Shown one piece after another: positions 26,129 through 34,247 of a DNA stretch of 64,000 nt (its first letter is position 1; the number at the start of each line of letters is the position of its first letter). Source of the DNA: Virgibacillus_O xinjiangensis (GTDB lineage: Bacteria > Bacillota > Bacilli > Bacillales > Amphibacillaceae); NCBI RefSeq assembly GCF_042643145.1, contig NZ_JBHRSA010000013.1, positions 1-64,000 of the forward strand. The letters are read 5' to 3'. Under the pieces are notes generated by a model. It saw only the letters and a program-made list of their open reading frames with translations. It ran no database searches and was not told the origin of the DNA. Both the position numbers and the translations under genes were made by a program.

Positions 26129-26293
26129 ATGACCATTGGTTTTCTGACGATTGGTAAGTTAAGTATATTGTTGGGGATTGCTTGTCTTGTCGGACTACTA
26201 ATAGCTAACTTCTTAAACATTGTCAAGGTTCCAAAATTAGTTCCACCTATTGTACTACTAATCTCACTTACAAGTCTATTCGCCCTTATCTAA
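26129..26293 (+). CDS. Small two-helix membrane protein, candidate bacteriocin immunity
   Basis: 54 residues: MTIGFLTIGKLSILLG begins it, with two hydrophobic segments (about 11-31 and 37-54) joined by NIVKVPK. It lies 25 bp after peptide B on the same strand with no terminator between. An in-frame TTG at 26123 has a better distance (6 bases) from GAGAGG, so the true start may be two codons earlier. Small membrane proteins directly behind class II structural genes are usually the immunity protein. I know no homologue. A signalling or third toxic peptide is less likely as it has no Gly-Gly leader. Confidence 0.62.
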   Translation: MTIGFLTIGKLSILLGIACLVGLLIANFLNIVKVPKLVPPIVLLISLTSLFALI

Positions 26294-26465
26294 GGGGAAT
26301 TCATAAAAACAGCAATAAGATTAAGATGGTACTAACAGAGCTTAAAGCAACTTGGCTCACACTGAAAGTTTTGGACAGAAGGCACAGTTGATCAGTCACT
26401 CTTATATAACAGAGTGTTCCTTTCTACTTAAATTACGAATCATTTATAGAGTAAATCATTTCCTC

Positions 26466-26506
26466 AAACAGTCCAATTTGTAAATGAATTGGACTGTTTG
26501 TTTAAT
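26466..26506 (+). terminator. Terminator hairpin downstream of the bacteriocin genes
   Basis: A perfect 13-bp stem AAACAGTCCAATT / AATTGGACTGTTT with a short loop and a T-rich tail (GTTTAATT). The 172 bp between the small membrane ORF and this hairpin show no other gene. Confidence 0.7.
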
Positions 26507-26592
26507 TGAAAGCTTATACAGCTACTTATGCTAAAATATAAGAGGTTCGTTACTATCCATATTTTTAAAGGTCGTAATCTAGGGGAGAAAAC

Positions 26593-27192
26593 ATGTTTAA
26601 TATAAAGTTCAAAGGAAAATATACAGACGAGAACCAATTGAAAAGAGGATCATTGCCTCATAATGCGGTCAAATTCAAAGAGCCGAATAGTATTTCTACA
26701 GCGTTTTTATTAGGTGGACTAATCAGTTTGCCTATACTTTTACTTTCCACAACTATAATGATTATGAAAATCGAAAATTTCCTGGCCATACCTGTTTATC
26801 ATTATGTATTCATTGGCCTGCTAAGCATGATTCTTACATATGTGCATGAATTGATTCATGCATTCAGTTTGCCAAGATACTCAGAAAAAGAAATCTGGAC
26901 GAAAATGAACGAAGGGGCCTTGTTCGTTCACTTTAATAGTCCATTATCAAAATATAGATTTGTATGGGTATGCATGGCGCCGAATATCATACTTGGATAT
27001 CTCCCCTTTCTATTATTCTCCATTGGAGTTTTTGATTTTAATAATATTATATCTGTATATGTTGGCATTTTATCCTGGGTTATGATTCTTACGGGTATTG
27101 GTGATTATTTGAACGCCTATAATGCGATCAGACAAGTACCTCCAGATGCAAGAATCATCAACCATGGAATCAACTCTTACTGGGTTAGATAG
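26593..27192 (+). CDS. DUF3267 membrane protein, putative zinc metalloprotease
   Basis: 199 residues with about four to five membrane helices. The second helix carries HELIH (about 95-99) followed by AFSLPRY, and a later GVFDF…GDYLNAYNAI segment, typical of DUF3267 proteins that are thought to be intramembrane zincins. AGGGGAG precedes the ATG. It is close to the bacteriocin genes but separated by a terminator, so a link to maturation or immunity is only possible. Substrate unknown. Confidence 0.82.
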   Translation: MFNIKFKGKYTDENQLKRGSLPHNAVKFKEPNSISTAFLLGGLISLPILLLSTTIMIMKIENFLAIPVYHYVFIGLLSMILTYVHELIHAFSLPRYSEKEIWTKMNEGALFVHFNSPLSKYRFVWVCMAPNIILGYLPFLLFSIGVFDFNNIISVYVGILSWVMILTGIGDYLNAYNAIRQVPPDARIINHGINSYWVR

Positions 27193-27343
27193 CACAAGTA
27201 GCTGTTTCTTATAACCTCAGCTCTCAAGGCAGACAATAAAACTCTTTTTTACTTGTCCACCTTGCAATGGACCTTTGTTGGCTGGATACGTACATCCAAG
27301 CTTCGACCATCCTATGAAATCCTCTTCCATCCAACACCTAATA

Positions 27344-27390
27344 AAGCACCCTTCAGCCAACCGGCCAGGCTTGAAGGGTGCTTGTTTATT
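27344..27390 (+). terminator. Rho-independent terminator of the DUF3267 gene
   Basis: A perfect 12-bp stem AAGCACCCTTCA / TGAAGGGTGCTT followed by GTTTATT. It lies in the otherwise empty 304-bp gap before the CorC-type gene. Confidence 0.8.
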
Positions 27391-27496
27391 CGGGCATTGA
27401 TCCGCTGTAAAATGCTCCTACCTATTAAATGAATAATTACGTATGATAAACTATTCTATATTACTTAATAATTTGGAAAGAGGTTAAGCTTATCTC

Positions 27497-28786
27497 ATGA
27501 CACTTCTGATATTGTACTTGTTTTTGGCAATAGGCATATCATTTCTTTGTTCCATACTGGAAGCCGTTTTTCTGTCCACCACTCCCTCGTACTTGAATGT
27601 GAGAGCGGAAGACGGAAACAAACGGGCCAATCTTTTCCTGGATCTGAAGAAAAGTGTGGACCGTCCCCTTTCCGCTATCTTGACGCTCAATACCATCGCC
27701 CATACCGTAGGGGCAGCTGGTGTGGGTGCGCAAGCCACTAAAGTATTTGGTGAAGCATATTTTGGGGTGATTTCGGCTGTTCTTACCATTCTCATCCTTG
27801 TCTTTTCCGAGATCATTCCTAAAACGCTGGGCGCCAGGTATTGGAAGAAAATGGCGCTGGCATCTGGTCAAATCATCCAATACTTGATCTATATTACGTA
27901 CCCGTTTGTCATCATTTCTGAGCTCATCACCAAAGTGATCTCAAGCAAATCCTCTGATGGCCAAGCAACTACGACAAGCAGAGAGGAATTAGCCGTGTTG
28001 GCGAATGTTGGGACAGAAGAGGGAGTTTTTGAGGAAAATGAGAATAAAATGATCCAAGGCTCCATCAGACTGAAAGGAGTCAAGGTCAGTGAGGCAATGA
28101 CCCATCGGACCGATATCATTGCACTCCCTGCAGATGCAACGCTGAAAGAGGTTATATCCGTCATCACCGAAGAAAGATTTTCAAGACTGCCAATCTACGA
28201 AAAAAGTATCGATAATATTGTTGGAATACTGTATGTCAAAGATCTCATTGAGTATCTGAGCGAACCGCATGATATGGATGATTTCGATTTGATGGATTTC
28301 TGCAGGACACCGTATATGACGCCAGAGTTCAACACGATGGCAGAGTTATTCAAGGATTTCCAGGATAACAACATCCATATCGGCATCATCATCGATGAAT
28401 TCGGCGGAACAGCTGGGATTGTTACACTGGAAGATCTATTGGAGGAAATTGTCGGTGAGATTTTCGATGAAGATGATGAAGTTGTTACCGATATCGTAAA
28501 GCTTGATAACAACACCTTCCATGTCAACGGAAGCATCAACTTGGACGAGGTAGCAGACTATTTCCATGTGAAACTTCCTATCGACGAATATGAAACGCTG
28601 AGCGGATTTATCATTAGCCAAATCGGACGTATCCCCGAGGCTGGAGACAACGACTCCATTGAGTATGCAGGATTGACCTTCCAGATTGAAGAAGTAGATG
28701 GCCGAATGATTTCCAAGGTGAAAGTATCTAGAAATCCTGTAGGGACAGGGTCATCGTCCGACCTAATGAATCAATCAGAAACATAG
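27497..28786 (+). CDS. CNNM/CorC-type transporter with CBS pair (hemolysin family)
   Basis: 429 residues. An N-terminal DUF21 membrane domain of about four helices (1-190, with EIIPKTLGARYW), a CBS pair (about 205-330, with RLPIYEKSIDNIVGILYVKD) and a C-terminal CorC/HlyC domain (about 345-420, with GFIISQIGRIPEAGD). Members export or exchange Mg2+ or Co2+ in bacteria; the 'hemolysin' name is historical. It is monocistronic with its own terminator. Confidence 0.9.
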   Translation: MTLLILYLFLAIGISFLCSILEAVFLSTTPSYLNVRAEDGNKRANLFLDLKKSVDRPLSAILTLNTIAHTVGAAGVGAQATKVFGEAYFGVISAVLTILILVFSEIIPKTLGARYWKKMALASGQIIQYLIYITYPFVIISELITKVISSKSSDGQATTTSREELAVLANVGTEEGVFEENENKMIQGSIRLKGVKVSEAMTHRTDIIALPADATLKEVISVITEERFSRLPIYEKSIDNIVGILYVKDLIEYLSEPHDMDDFDLMDFCRTPYMTPEFNTMAELFKDFQDNNIHIGIIIDEFGGTAGIVTLEDLLEEIVGEIFDEDDEVVTDIVKLDNNTFHVNGSINLDEVADYFHVKLPIDEYETLSGFIISQIGRIPEAGDNDSIEYAGLTFQIEEVDGRMISKVKVSRNPVGTGSSSDLMNQSET

Positions 28787-28791
28787 ATGTG

Positions 28792-28842
28792 AAAAGTAAC
28801 CATTCTACTTCTGGCCAGGGGTATAGGATGGTTACTTTTTTA
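28792..28842 (+). terminator. Rho-independent terminator of the CorC-type gene
   Basis: The stem AAAAGTAACCAT paired with ATGGTTACTTTTTT just after the stop codon, with a long loop. Confidence 0.8.
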
Positions 28843-28944
28843 TAGAATCTCCTGATTGTCAAAGTTGGCTGGGAAATTCTCGTGCCGCTCTGACTTGCTG
28901 TTCGATTGCCATGTGAGAAGGAAGACAGCCTTTCTAGTGATCGC

Positions 28945-30252
28945 TCAGTCCTTGCTGAAATGGTCTTCCAATCCAGCGACAATGCCCTTAGCAGCTTTTT
29001 CTTGGTATCCATCCGTTTGGACTAGCTCTCGTTCTTCCGGATTGGAAATGAAACCGAGCTCTATTAATAGAGCCAGTTGCCTGTTTTCTCTCAACACTTT
29101 ATAATCAGCTTGCTTCGAGCCGCGATCCGTGAGCTGGACGTGACGGACCAATGATTTCTGAACGGATTCGGCAAGCTCCTGACTCCCATTATTATAAAAG
29201 ATATCGACTCCACTTATTGATTGGTCTTTGAATGTATTATAGTGCAGACTGATGAAGGCATCTGCAGCAGTGGAATTACTGAGTTGCACCCGCTGGTCGA
29301 CGGAAATGAACGTATCTTCTGTCCGGGTCAACGTGACGGAAGCCCCCTTATCACGCAACTGTTCATAAAGTTTCCTTGCTGTAGAAAGGTTTATTGTTTT
29401 TTCATCCACCCCTGACCGGACCGCTCCTGTATCCTTTCCACCATGACCCGGGTCAATAACAAAATGATAGCCAGACAAAGCCTTTTCACCAATTTGCTCC
29501 CTGCGTGCATCTTGATTTACATTTTCTTCCCTGACTTCAGCAGGTGATGCTTCTTTTTCATCATTTTCTTCTGCTTCTTCATCTTCATAGTTTTGAGGGG
29601 ATACTGTTTCCGATTCCTCTTCTTCTATATCTTCTGGCATCTGTTGCCGATCCACTTTTTCATTTGCATCCTCCTCCCTGACTTCAGCAGGTGATGCTTC
29701 ACCTTCATCACTTACTTCCGCTTTTTCATCCTCATTCTTTGGAGCAGATACTGTTTCCGATTCCTCTTCTTCTATATTTTCTGGCATCTGTTGCCGATCC
29801 ACTTTTTCATTTGCATCCTCTTCCCTGACTTCAGCAGCCGATCCTTCACTTTCATCAACTTCCGCTTCTTCACCCTCATTGTTTGGAGCAGATGCTGTTT
29901 CCGATTCCTCTTCTTCGGTATCTTCTGATGTTTGTTGGCGATTCACTTCTTCATTTGCCCCTGATACCGCTGCCTCTGTGGATTCACTTTTTTCCACCAG
30001 CAAATATAGGGCGATCCATGCTTCTTTACCATTATAAAATGTTCTTCCCCATCCATTCGATTCTTGAAAAATCGTGACCTGTGCACCGCTGTTCAAATAA
30101 GCTAGAACTTCTCCGCCTTGGTCTGGTGCCTCCCGCAAATTCACGGTTTCCGAATGGACCTCATATAACTGCCCACTATCCGCATGGACGGTTGGTTCAA
30201 AAATAAAGAGACATACAAAAAAGCCGATACCTACCATAAGTTTATGTTTCAT
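28945..30252 (-). CDS. N-acetylmuramoyl-L-alanine amidase with SH3 domain and acidic repeats
   Basis: 435 residues from the ATG at 30252, eight bases after GGGAGG; the frame extends upstream without a site. Signal peptide (1-24, ending TVHA), a bacterial SH3 domain (about 28-90), an acidic repeat region (about 95-245), then an Amidase_3 zinc domain. The zinc ligands are visible: His in DPGHGG, Glu in GVDEKTIN and His in SLHYN, with catalytic Glu in LLIELGFISN. It cuts the muramic acid-L-alanine bond of peptidoglycan outside the cell. The repeat unit EVREEDANEKVDRQQMPE occurs three times with variation. Confidence 0.92.
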   Translation of the reverse strand: MKHKLMVGIGFFVCLFIFEPTVHADSGQLYEVHSETVNLREAPDQGGEVLAYLNSGAQVTIFQESNGWGRTFYNGKEAWIALYLLVEKSESTEAAVSGANEEVNRQQTSEDTEEEESETASAPNNEGEEAEVDESEGSAAEVREEDANEKVDRQQMPENIEEEESETVSAPKNEDEKAEVSDEGEASPAEVREEDANEKVDRQQMPEDIEEEESETVSPQNYEDEEAEENDEKEASPAEVREENVNQDARREQIGEKALSGYHFVIDPGHGGKDTGAVRSGVDEKTINLSTARKLYEQLRDKGASVTLTRTEDTFISVDQRVQLSNSTAADAFISLHYNTFKDQSISGVDIFYNNGSQELAESVQKSLVRHVQLTDRGSKQADYKVLRENRQLALLIELGFISNPEERELVQTDGYQEKAAKGIVAGLEDHFSKD

Positions 30253-30377
30253 TTGGAGTGCCTCCCAATTGCTAGTCTGATATATTGGCAGTTTTGCCAA
30301 TAGACGCGGCCAATATACATGCTGATGGTAGATTGGCAGACTCAAGTTTTGGAAGGCAGCAAGTCCAAAAAATGTCA

Positions 30378-30473
30378 AAAGCGCTGTATCATTGTCCGAT
30401 ACAACGCTTTTGTGTGAAGTGCGTAAAATGTGACTCCGGTTTATCCTTTTCCAACGCAATACACATATTTTAT
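30378..30473 (-). pseudogene. Remnant of an aldehyde dehydrogenase 3' end plus terminator
   Basis: These 96 bp align at about 80% with 34183-34274, which holds the last codons of the aldehyde dehydrogenase gene (KNICIALE-stop), the trailer and the terminator. Only the tail is present here and the frame is degraded. The hairpin AAAAGCGCTGTATC / GATACAACGCTTTT probably now terminates tatA. Confidence 0.65.
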
Positions 30474-30484
30474 TGGATTCTATA

Positions 30485-30727
30485 TTAAGATTTATTATCG
30501 GATTGATTGCTTTCGTCTTTTGCAGCATCGACTTTGACTGCATCTGTGGCAATGTCATTTACCCGATCGATTGGTTCTTTCACATCATCCAAGATATCGT
30601 TTGTCGATCGTTTAAATTCAGATAAAGTTTGTCCAACTGCTTTTCCTAATTGCGGAAGTTTCGATGGTCCAAAGATAATTAAAGCAATAAGTAAAATTAA
30701 AATAAGCCCTGGAATACCGATATTCAT
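30485..30727 (-). CDS. tatA: Twin-arginine translocase subunit TatA
   Basis: 80 residues. One N-terminal membrane helix (GIPGLILILLIALIIFGPSK), the conserved FGPSKLPQLGKAVG hinge and an amphipathic helix (TLSEFKRSTNDI), then an acidic tail. TatA oligomers form the pore that exports folded proteins with a twin-arginine signal. No tatC is in the window, so it must work with a partner encoded elsewhere. Confidence 0.93.
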   Translation of the reverse strand: MNIGIPGLILILLIALIIFGPSKLPQLGKAVGQTLSEFKRSTNDILDDVKEPIDRVNDIATDAVKVDAAKDESNQSDNKS

Positions 30728-30745
30728 CAGATTTAAGATAGGTAT

Positions 30746-31064
30746 TTAATGACGTGGTGCAAATAAAATTACGGATACACCAATTAGGCAGATACCAGCA
30801 CCTGTCCAATCATATAAATCAGGTGTTTTCTTATCAATACCCCAACCCCATAAAACAGAAAGAACTACAAAAACTCCGCCATATGCGGCATAAACTCTAC
30901 CGAACGATGGAAAGGCTTGAAATGTAGCAATCACACCGTACAAGGCTAGTGCCATTCCACCACCTATTCCCCAATAAAGTGGTTTTCCTTCTCTTAACCA
31001 TAACCAAATTAGATAACCTCCACCAATCTCGGCAATACCTGCAATTATAAATAATTGATTGCAT
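30746..31064 (-). pseudogene. ynfA: YnfA/UPF0060 membrane protein, frameshifted near the start
   Basis: From codon 4 on the frame encodes a complete YnfA-type protein of four helices: FIIAGIAEIGGGYLIWLWLR, ALALYGVIATFQAFPSFGRV, YAAYGGVFVVLSVLWGWGID and the end LIGVSVILFAPRH. No start codon lies in that frame upstream. The ATG at 31064 begins ATGCAATCA and then needs loss of one A (about 31054-31056) to enter the YnfA frame, which gives the family length of 105 residues. Either this is a real single-base inactivation or a sequence error. Only a 69-residue in-frame piece starts at ATG 30955. Confidence 0.75.
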
Positions 31065-31260
31065 AAATTATATAGACCACTTCCAATGACAACATTTTTA
31101 TAATAGATTATAACTTACTCTTATTGCATTAACCTGCTCCAATACCTACAAAAGAAGCAGTACCGTTGTTGTGGTAATGTACCCGGCAGCTTAATGGTAA
31201 AATATTAAAAACTGCTGAAGGATCTCCCTGGTAAATGAACAAATATCTAAAAAGGCACTT

Positions 31261-32640
31261 TTATAACCACGCTTCTCTTAGGAGATTTACACCAAGCTCA
31301 ATTTCATCAAAAGAAAGACCGCTAAATCCTAATTTAATCAGTGGTCTATCTGAATGGTTTTTTATGAAATAGATTGAAGTTGGCCGCACTTTTACACCAT
31401 AATGATAAGCCTGCTCGATCAGCCATTCTTCTGAGCACTCCACATCTACTTCAATTAATACGTACAAACCGGACTGTTCGCCAATAATGGATATACTCTG
31501 CCCAAAATGTGTTTTCAATATTGATACGAGGTGTTTCATTTTTCTTTTATAAACAAGGCGCATTCGCTTAATATGCCGATTCCATTCCCCGTTTTCCATA
31601 AATCTGGCCATTGTCAATTGGCTGAACAGGGATGTCGAGCTTTCGAAGTTCAGGAACCGATTTTTATAACGGTCTAAGAGCTGCTTTGGCAACACCATAT
31701 AGCTTAAACGCAATCCTGGGAGAAATGATTTGGAGAAATTCCCCAGGTAAATGACCCTTGTTGAATCAATAGAAGCAAGTGCTGGAAACGGCCGTTGCGT
31801 ATATCGGAACTCACTATCATAATCGTCTTCAATAATGTATCCCTTTACCTTGTTTGCCCACCCGATGAGCGTTTGTCGTTGTTGAATGGACATGCTTACA
31901 CCGTACGGACTGTGATGAGAAGGTGTTACATAGATTAAGGCAGAATCCATCTGCTCAAGTTGCGATAGATCTGCACCCGCTGCATATACTGGCAGATATT
32001 CAAGCGAAAACCGGTGGAATTGAAAAGCTTCCCTGGCGCCATCGAACCCTGGATCTTCTACGATCATACCTGAGAAATCTTCCTGTAGGATATAGCCTAG
32101 ATTAATCAACATTTGTTGTGTACTGCTGCCAATAATAATGGCATCTGCATCTGTTCTTACCCCGCGTGATTGGAATAAGTATCCTGCGATTTGTTCACGC
32201 AGTCTCATCTCTCCGAAAGGATCCCCATACCGAAAACTCTCAGGCAATGATAGAACATGATTCGCTGTTCTCCTCCATATTTTCAAGGGGAAATGGGACT
32301 GGTCCACAGCATCTGTCCTAAAATCGACACGTACGGATTCTTTCTCTCTCCTTTTCTTTTTGTCAGGGAGGCTTGGTGGTTCTTGGTAAAGAGTTGGCTC
32401 TAATGGATTGACAAAATAACCCTTTCTTCCTTCTCCGCGTATATACCCCTCCGCTACCAGCTGATTATACGCCATTAGGGTTGTATTGCGACTTACTTGA
32501 AGAGAATCAGCAAGTTGCCGGATGGAGGGCAGTTGTTCATCAGCTTCCACATTTCCCTGTTCAATAAATGATTTGAACTGCTCGTAGATTTGTTTGTATT
32601 TGGGAGAGCTTTCGTTTAAGGCAAATAGATAATCTTTCAT
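31261..32640 (-). CDS. MocR-type regulator (GntR helix-turn-helix fused to aminotransferase fold)
   Basis: 459 residues. GntR winged helix at about 8-80 (QLPSIRQLADSLQVSRNTTL, then GYIRGEGRKGYFV), then a fold-type I aminotransferase domain (about 110-459). The PLP lysine lies in YLGNFSKSFLPGLRLSY. MocR proteins use PLP as effector. Divergent from the cystathionine gamma-synthase-like gene, with a decayed paiB-like gene between them. Control of PLP or sulphur amino acid genes is possible. I see no pdxST genes. Confidence 0.88.
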   Translation of the reverse strand: MKDYLFALNESSPKYKQIYEQFKSFIEQGNVEADEQLPSIRQLADSLQVSRNTTLMAYNQLVAEGYIRGEGRKGYFVNPLEPTLYQEPPSLPDKKKRREKESVRVDFRTDAVDQSHFPLKIWRRTANHVLSLPESFRYGDPFGEMRLREQIAGYLFQSRGVRTDADAIIIGSSTQQMLINLGYILQEDFSGMIVEDPGFDGAREAFQFHRFSLEYLPVYAAGADLSQLEQMDSALIYVTPSHHSPYGVSMSIQQRQTLIGWANKVKGYIIEDDYDSEFRYTQRPFPALASIDSTRVIYLGNFSKSFLPGLRLSYMVLPKQLLDRYKNRFLNFESSTSLFSQLTMARFMENGEWNRHIKRMRLVYKRKMKHLVSILKTHFGQSISIIGEQSGLYVLIEVDVECSEEWLIEQAYHYGVKVRPTSIYFIKNHSDRPLIKLGFSGLSFDEIELGVNLLREAWL

Positions 32641-32766
32641 ATAACATCTCCTGACATGCTTGATTATTTAAAACTGTATCTTTTTAAATGTCAGATTCTA
32701 TCATAATATATTTTATATAATCGATAGTTTTTTTTAAACTGCGAAATTAAATGAGGGGTGATGAGG

Positions 32767-32895
32767 ATCTAAATTCCAAAGCACTTTGAAATCAAAGATG
32801 AAAAAGTGACGGAGGAGATTATAGAGGAAAACAGCTTTGCTACGCAATTTTAACAACATCAGGGTTATCTCAATGCAACCAAATTAAGCCCATGA
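32767..32895 (+). pseudogene. Remnant of a PaiB-like (FMN-binding) regulator gene
   Basis: Translation gives IPKHFEIKDEKVTEEIIEEN, SFATQF-stop, QHQGYLNATKL. This matches the N-terminus of PaiB/FMN_bind_2 proteins (MYIPKHFE…FATLxSxHxGxxxAT). A ribosome-site-like GATGAGG remains, but the ATG-TAC start appears as ATC-TAA, and a Ser codon is now TAA. The rest of the gene is gone. PaiB-like genes often neighbour MocR regulators, which fits. Confidence 0.7.
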
Positions 32896-32937
32896 TCACG
32901 CATCATGACAATAAATCTTTGAAAGTGAGGAATATGT

Positions 32938-34065
32938 ATGCGTTTTGAAACAAAAGCCATTCACTACGGACGTTCGATTGACAAATCAACGAGCTCGGTC
33001 ACCATGCCAATCCATCTCTCTACGACATTCGAACGAGCTGCAGATGGCTCCTATCCAAATGAGTTCGTGTATAGCCGGGAAAACAACCCCAACCGTCAGG
33101 CTCTGGAAGACTGCCTCACATCGCTTGAAGATGGGTACGATTGCGTCACGTTCGCATCAGGAATGGCAGCAATCACTTCAGCAATCGAGGCCCTTCCTTC
33201 GGACAAACCACGTCGGGTTATCATGCCAAACGATATGTATTTTGGTATTCGCTCCCTTCTTTCGGAAACGGATATTGATGCAAAGTTTGACATAGTGATT
33301 GTTGACATGACAGATCTTCAAGAGGTGGAGGAAGCGATAAAAAGCGCCCCAACCGGTCTGGTTTGGATGGAAACGCCGTCTAATCCATTATTGAAAGTTG
33401 CCGATATTGAAGCCGTTGCCAAGTTAGCACAAGAGTCTGGCGCTTACACTGTTGTCGATAATACGTGGGCAACGCCAGTTCTGCAGCGTCCCCTCACTCT
33501 TGGAGTTGATTTGTCCATCCATTCTGTGACGAAATATCTAGGAGGCCATAGTGATTTAATGATTGGTGCAGTTGTCGCAAAATCAGATAGTCCTATGTTG
33601 ACCAATTTACGAGCATGGCAACACTCAAAAGGTGCTGTGCCTTCCCCTTTCGACTGTTGGCTTGCGCTGCGAGGCGTACAATCACTTGCCCCTCGGATGA
33701 TGACCCATTGTGCAAACGCAACGGAAGTTGCAGATTTTTTAAAGGCTCATCCGAATGTTGAAGCCGTTCATTATCCTGGTTTATCTGGCCATCCAGGACA
33801 TCATATTGCAGCACGGCAGATGAGCTCATTCGGCAGTATGTTGTCCTTTCAGGTGAAAGGCGGTCAACGTGAAGCAATGGCTGTTGCTGCGAAGGTACAA
33901 TTGTTTACCCGTGCTACAAGTCTGGGGGGAACGCACAGTTTCCTGGAGCACCGTGCTTCCGTTGAAGGAAGCACAACGATGGCTCCGCCAAATCTATTGC
34001 GTGTATCAATTGGCCTCGAACATGTGGATGATCTTAAAGAAGATTTATCCCAGGCGTTAGAATAA
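32938..34065 (+). CDS. Cystathionine gamma-synthase/lyase-family PLP enzyme
   Basis: 375 residues of the Cys/Met-metabolism PLP family. Seen: YSRENNPNRQALE (45-57), the FASGMAAI phosphate-binding stretch, and the PLP lysine Lys199 in SVTKYLGGHSD. The C-terminal SLGGTHSFLEHRAS motif suits gamma-synthase/lyase. Members join O-acyl-homoserine to cysteine, or split cystathionine or methionine. Divergent from the MocR regulator, which may control it. GTGAGGAAT precedes the ATG. The precise reaction cannot be fixed by eye. Confidence 0.88.
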   Translation: MRFETKAIHYGRSIDKSTSSVTMPIHLSTTFERAADGSYPNEFVYSRENNPNRQALEDCLTSLEDGYDCVTFASGMAAITSAIEALPSDKPRRVIMPNDMYFGIRSLLSETDIDAKFDIVIVDMTDLQEVEEAIKSAPTGLVWMETPSNPLLKVADIEAVAKLAQESGAYTVVDNTWATPVLQRPLTLGVDLSIHSVTKYLGGHSDLMIGAVVAKSDSPMLTNLRAWQHSKGAVPSPFDCWLALRGVQSLAPRMMTHCANATEVADFLKAHPNVEAVHYPGLSGHPGHHIAARQMSSFGSMLSFQVKGGQREAMAVAAKVQLFTRATSLGGTHSFLEHRASVEGSTTMAPPNLLRVSIGLEHVDDLKEDLSQALE

Positions 34066-34082
34066 ATAAGGAACCGTCATTC

Positions 34083-34120
34083 AGAGAGGAAAGATACTTT
34101 CTTTTCCTCTCTGTTTATTT
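34083..34120 (+). terminator. Terminator of the cystathionine gamma-synthase-like gene
   Basis: The stem AGAGAGGAAAG / CTTTTCCTCTCT followed by GTTTATTT. Confidence 0.75.
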
Positions 34121-34179
34121 CTCTAACTCTTTGTATAAGCCATTTGAACGTCATTAAAACTGCCCGTTCGTTGAACAAA

Positions 34180-34217
34180 CTTAAAGCGCTGTATCAATTT
34201 CTGATACAGCGCTTTTG
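34180..34217 (-). terminator. Terminator of the aromatic catabolic operon
   Basis: A perfect 14-bp stem AAAGCGCTGTATCA / TGATACAGCGCTTT just after the aldehyde dehydrogenase stop. Related copies sit at 6038-6076 and 30378-30415. Confidence 0.75.
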
Positions 34218-34247
34218 TATGAGGTGGAGAAGTGTCTCCGATATATC

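Noticed and set aside
26294..26465. Further small bacteriocin or immunity ORF
   Set aside because: Frames are short and lack ribosome sites; a 21-codon frame starting near 26324 has no distinguishing features.
28728..29012. Minus-strand 94-codon frame downstream of the CorC-type gene
   Set aside because: It spans the CorC stop, its terminator and the amidase 3' end, and shows no motif.
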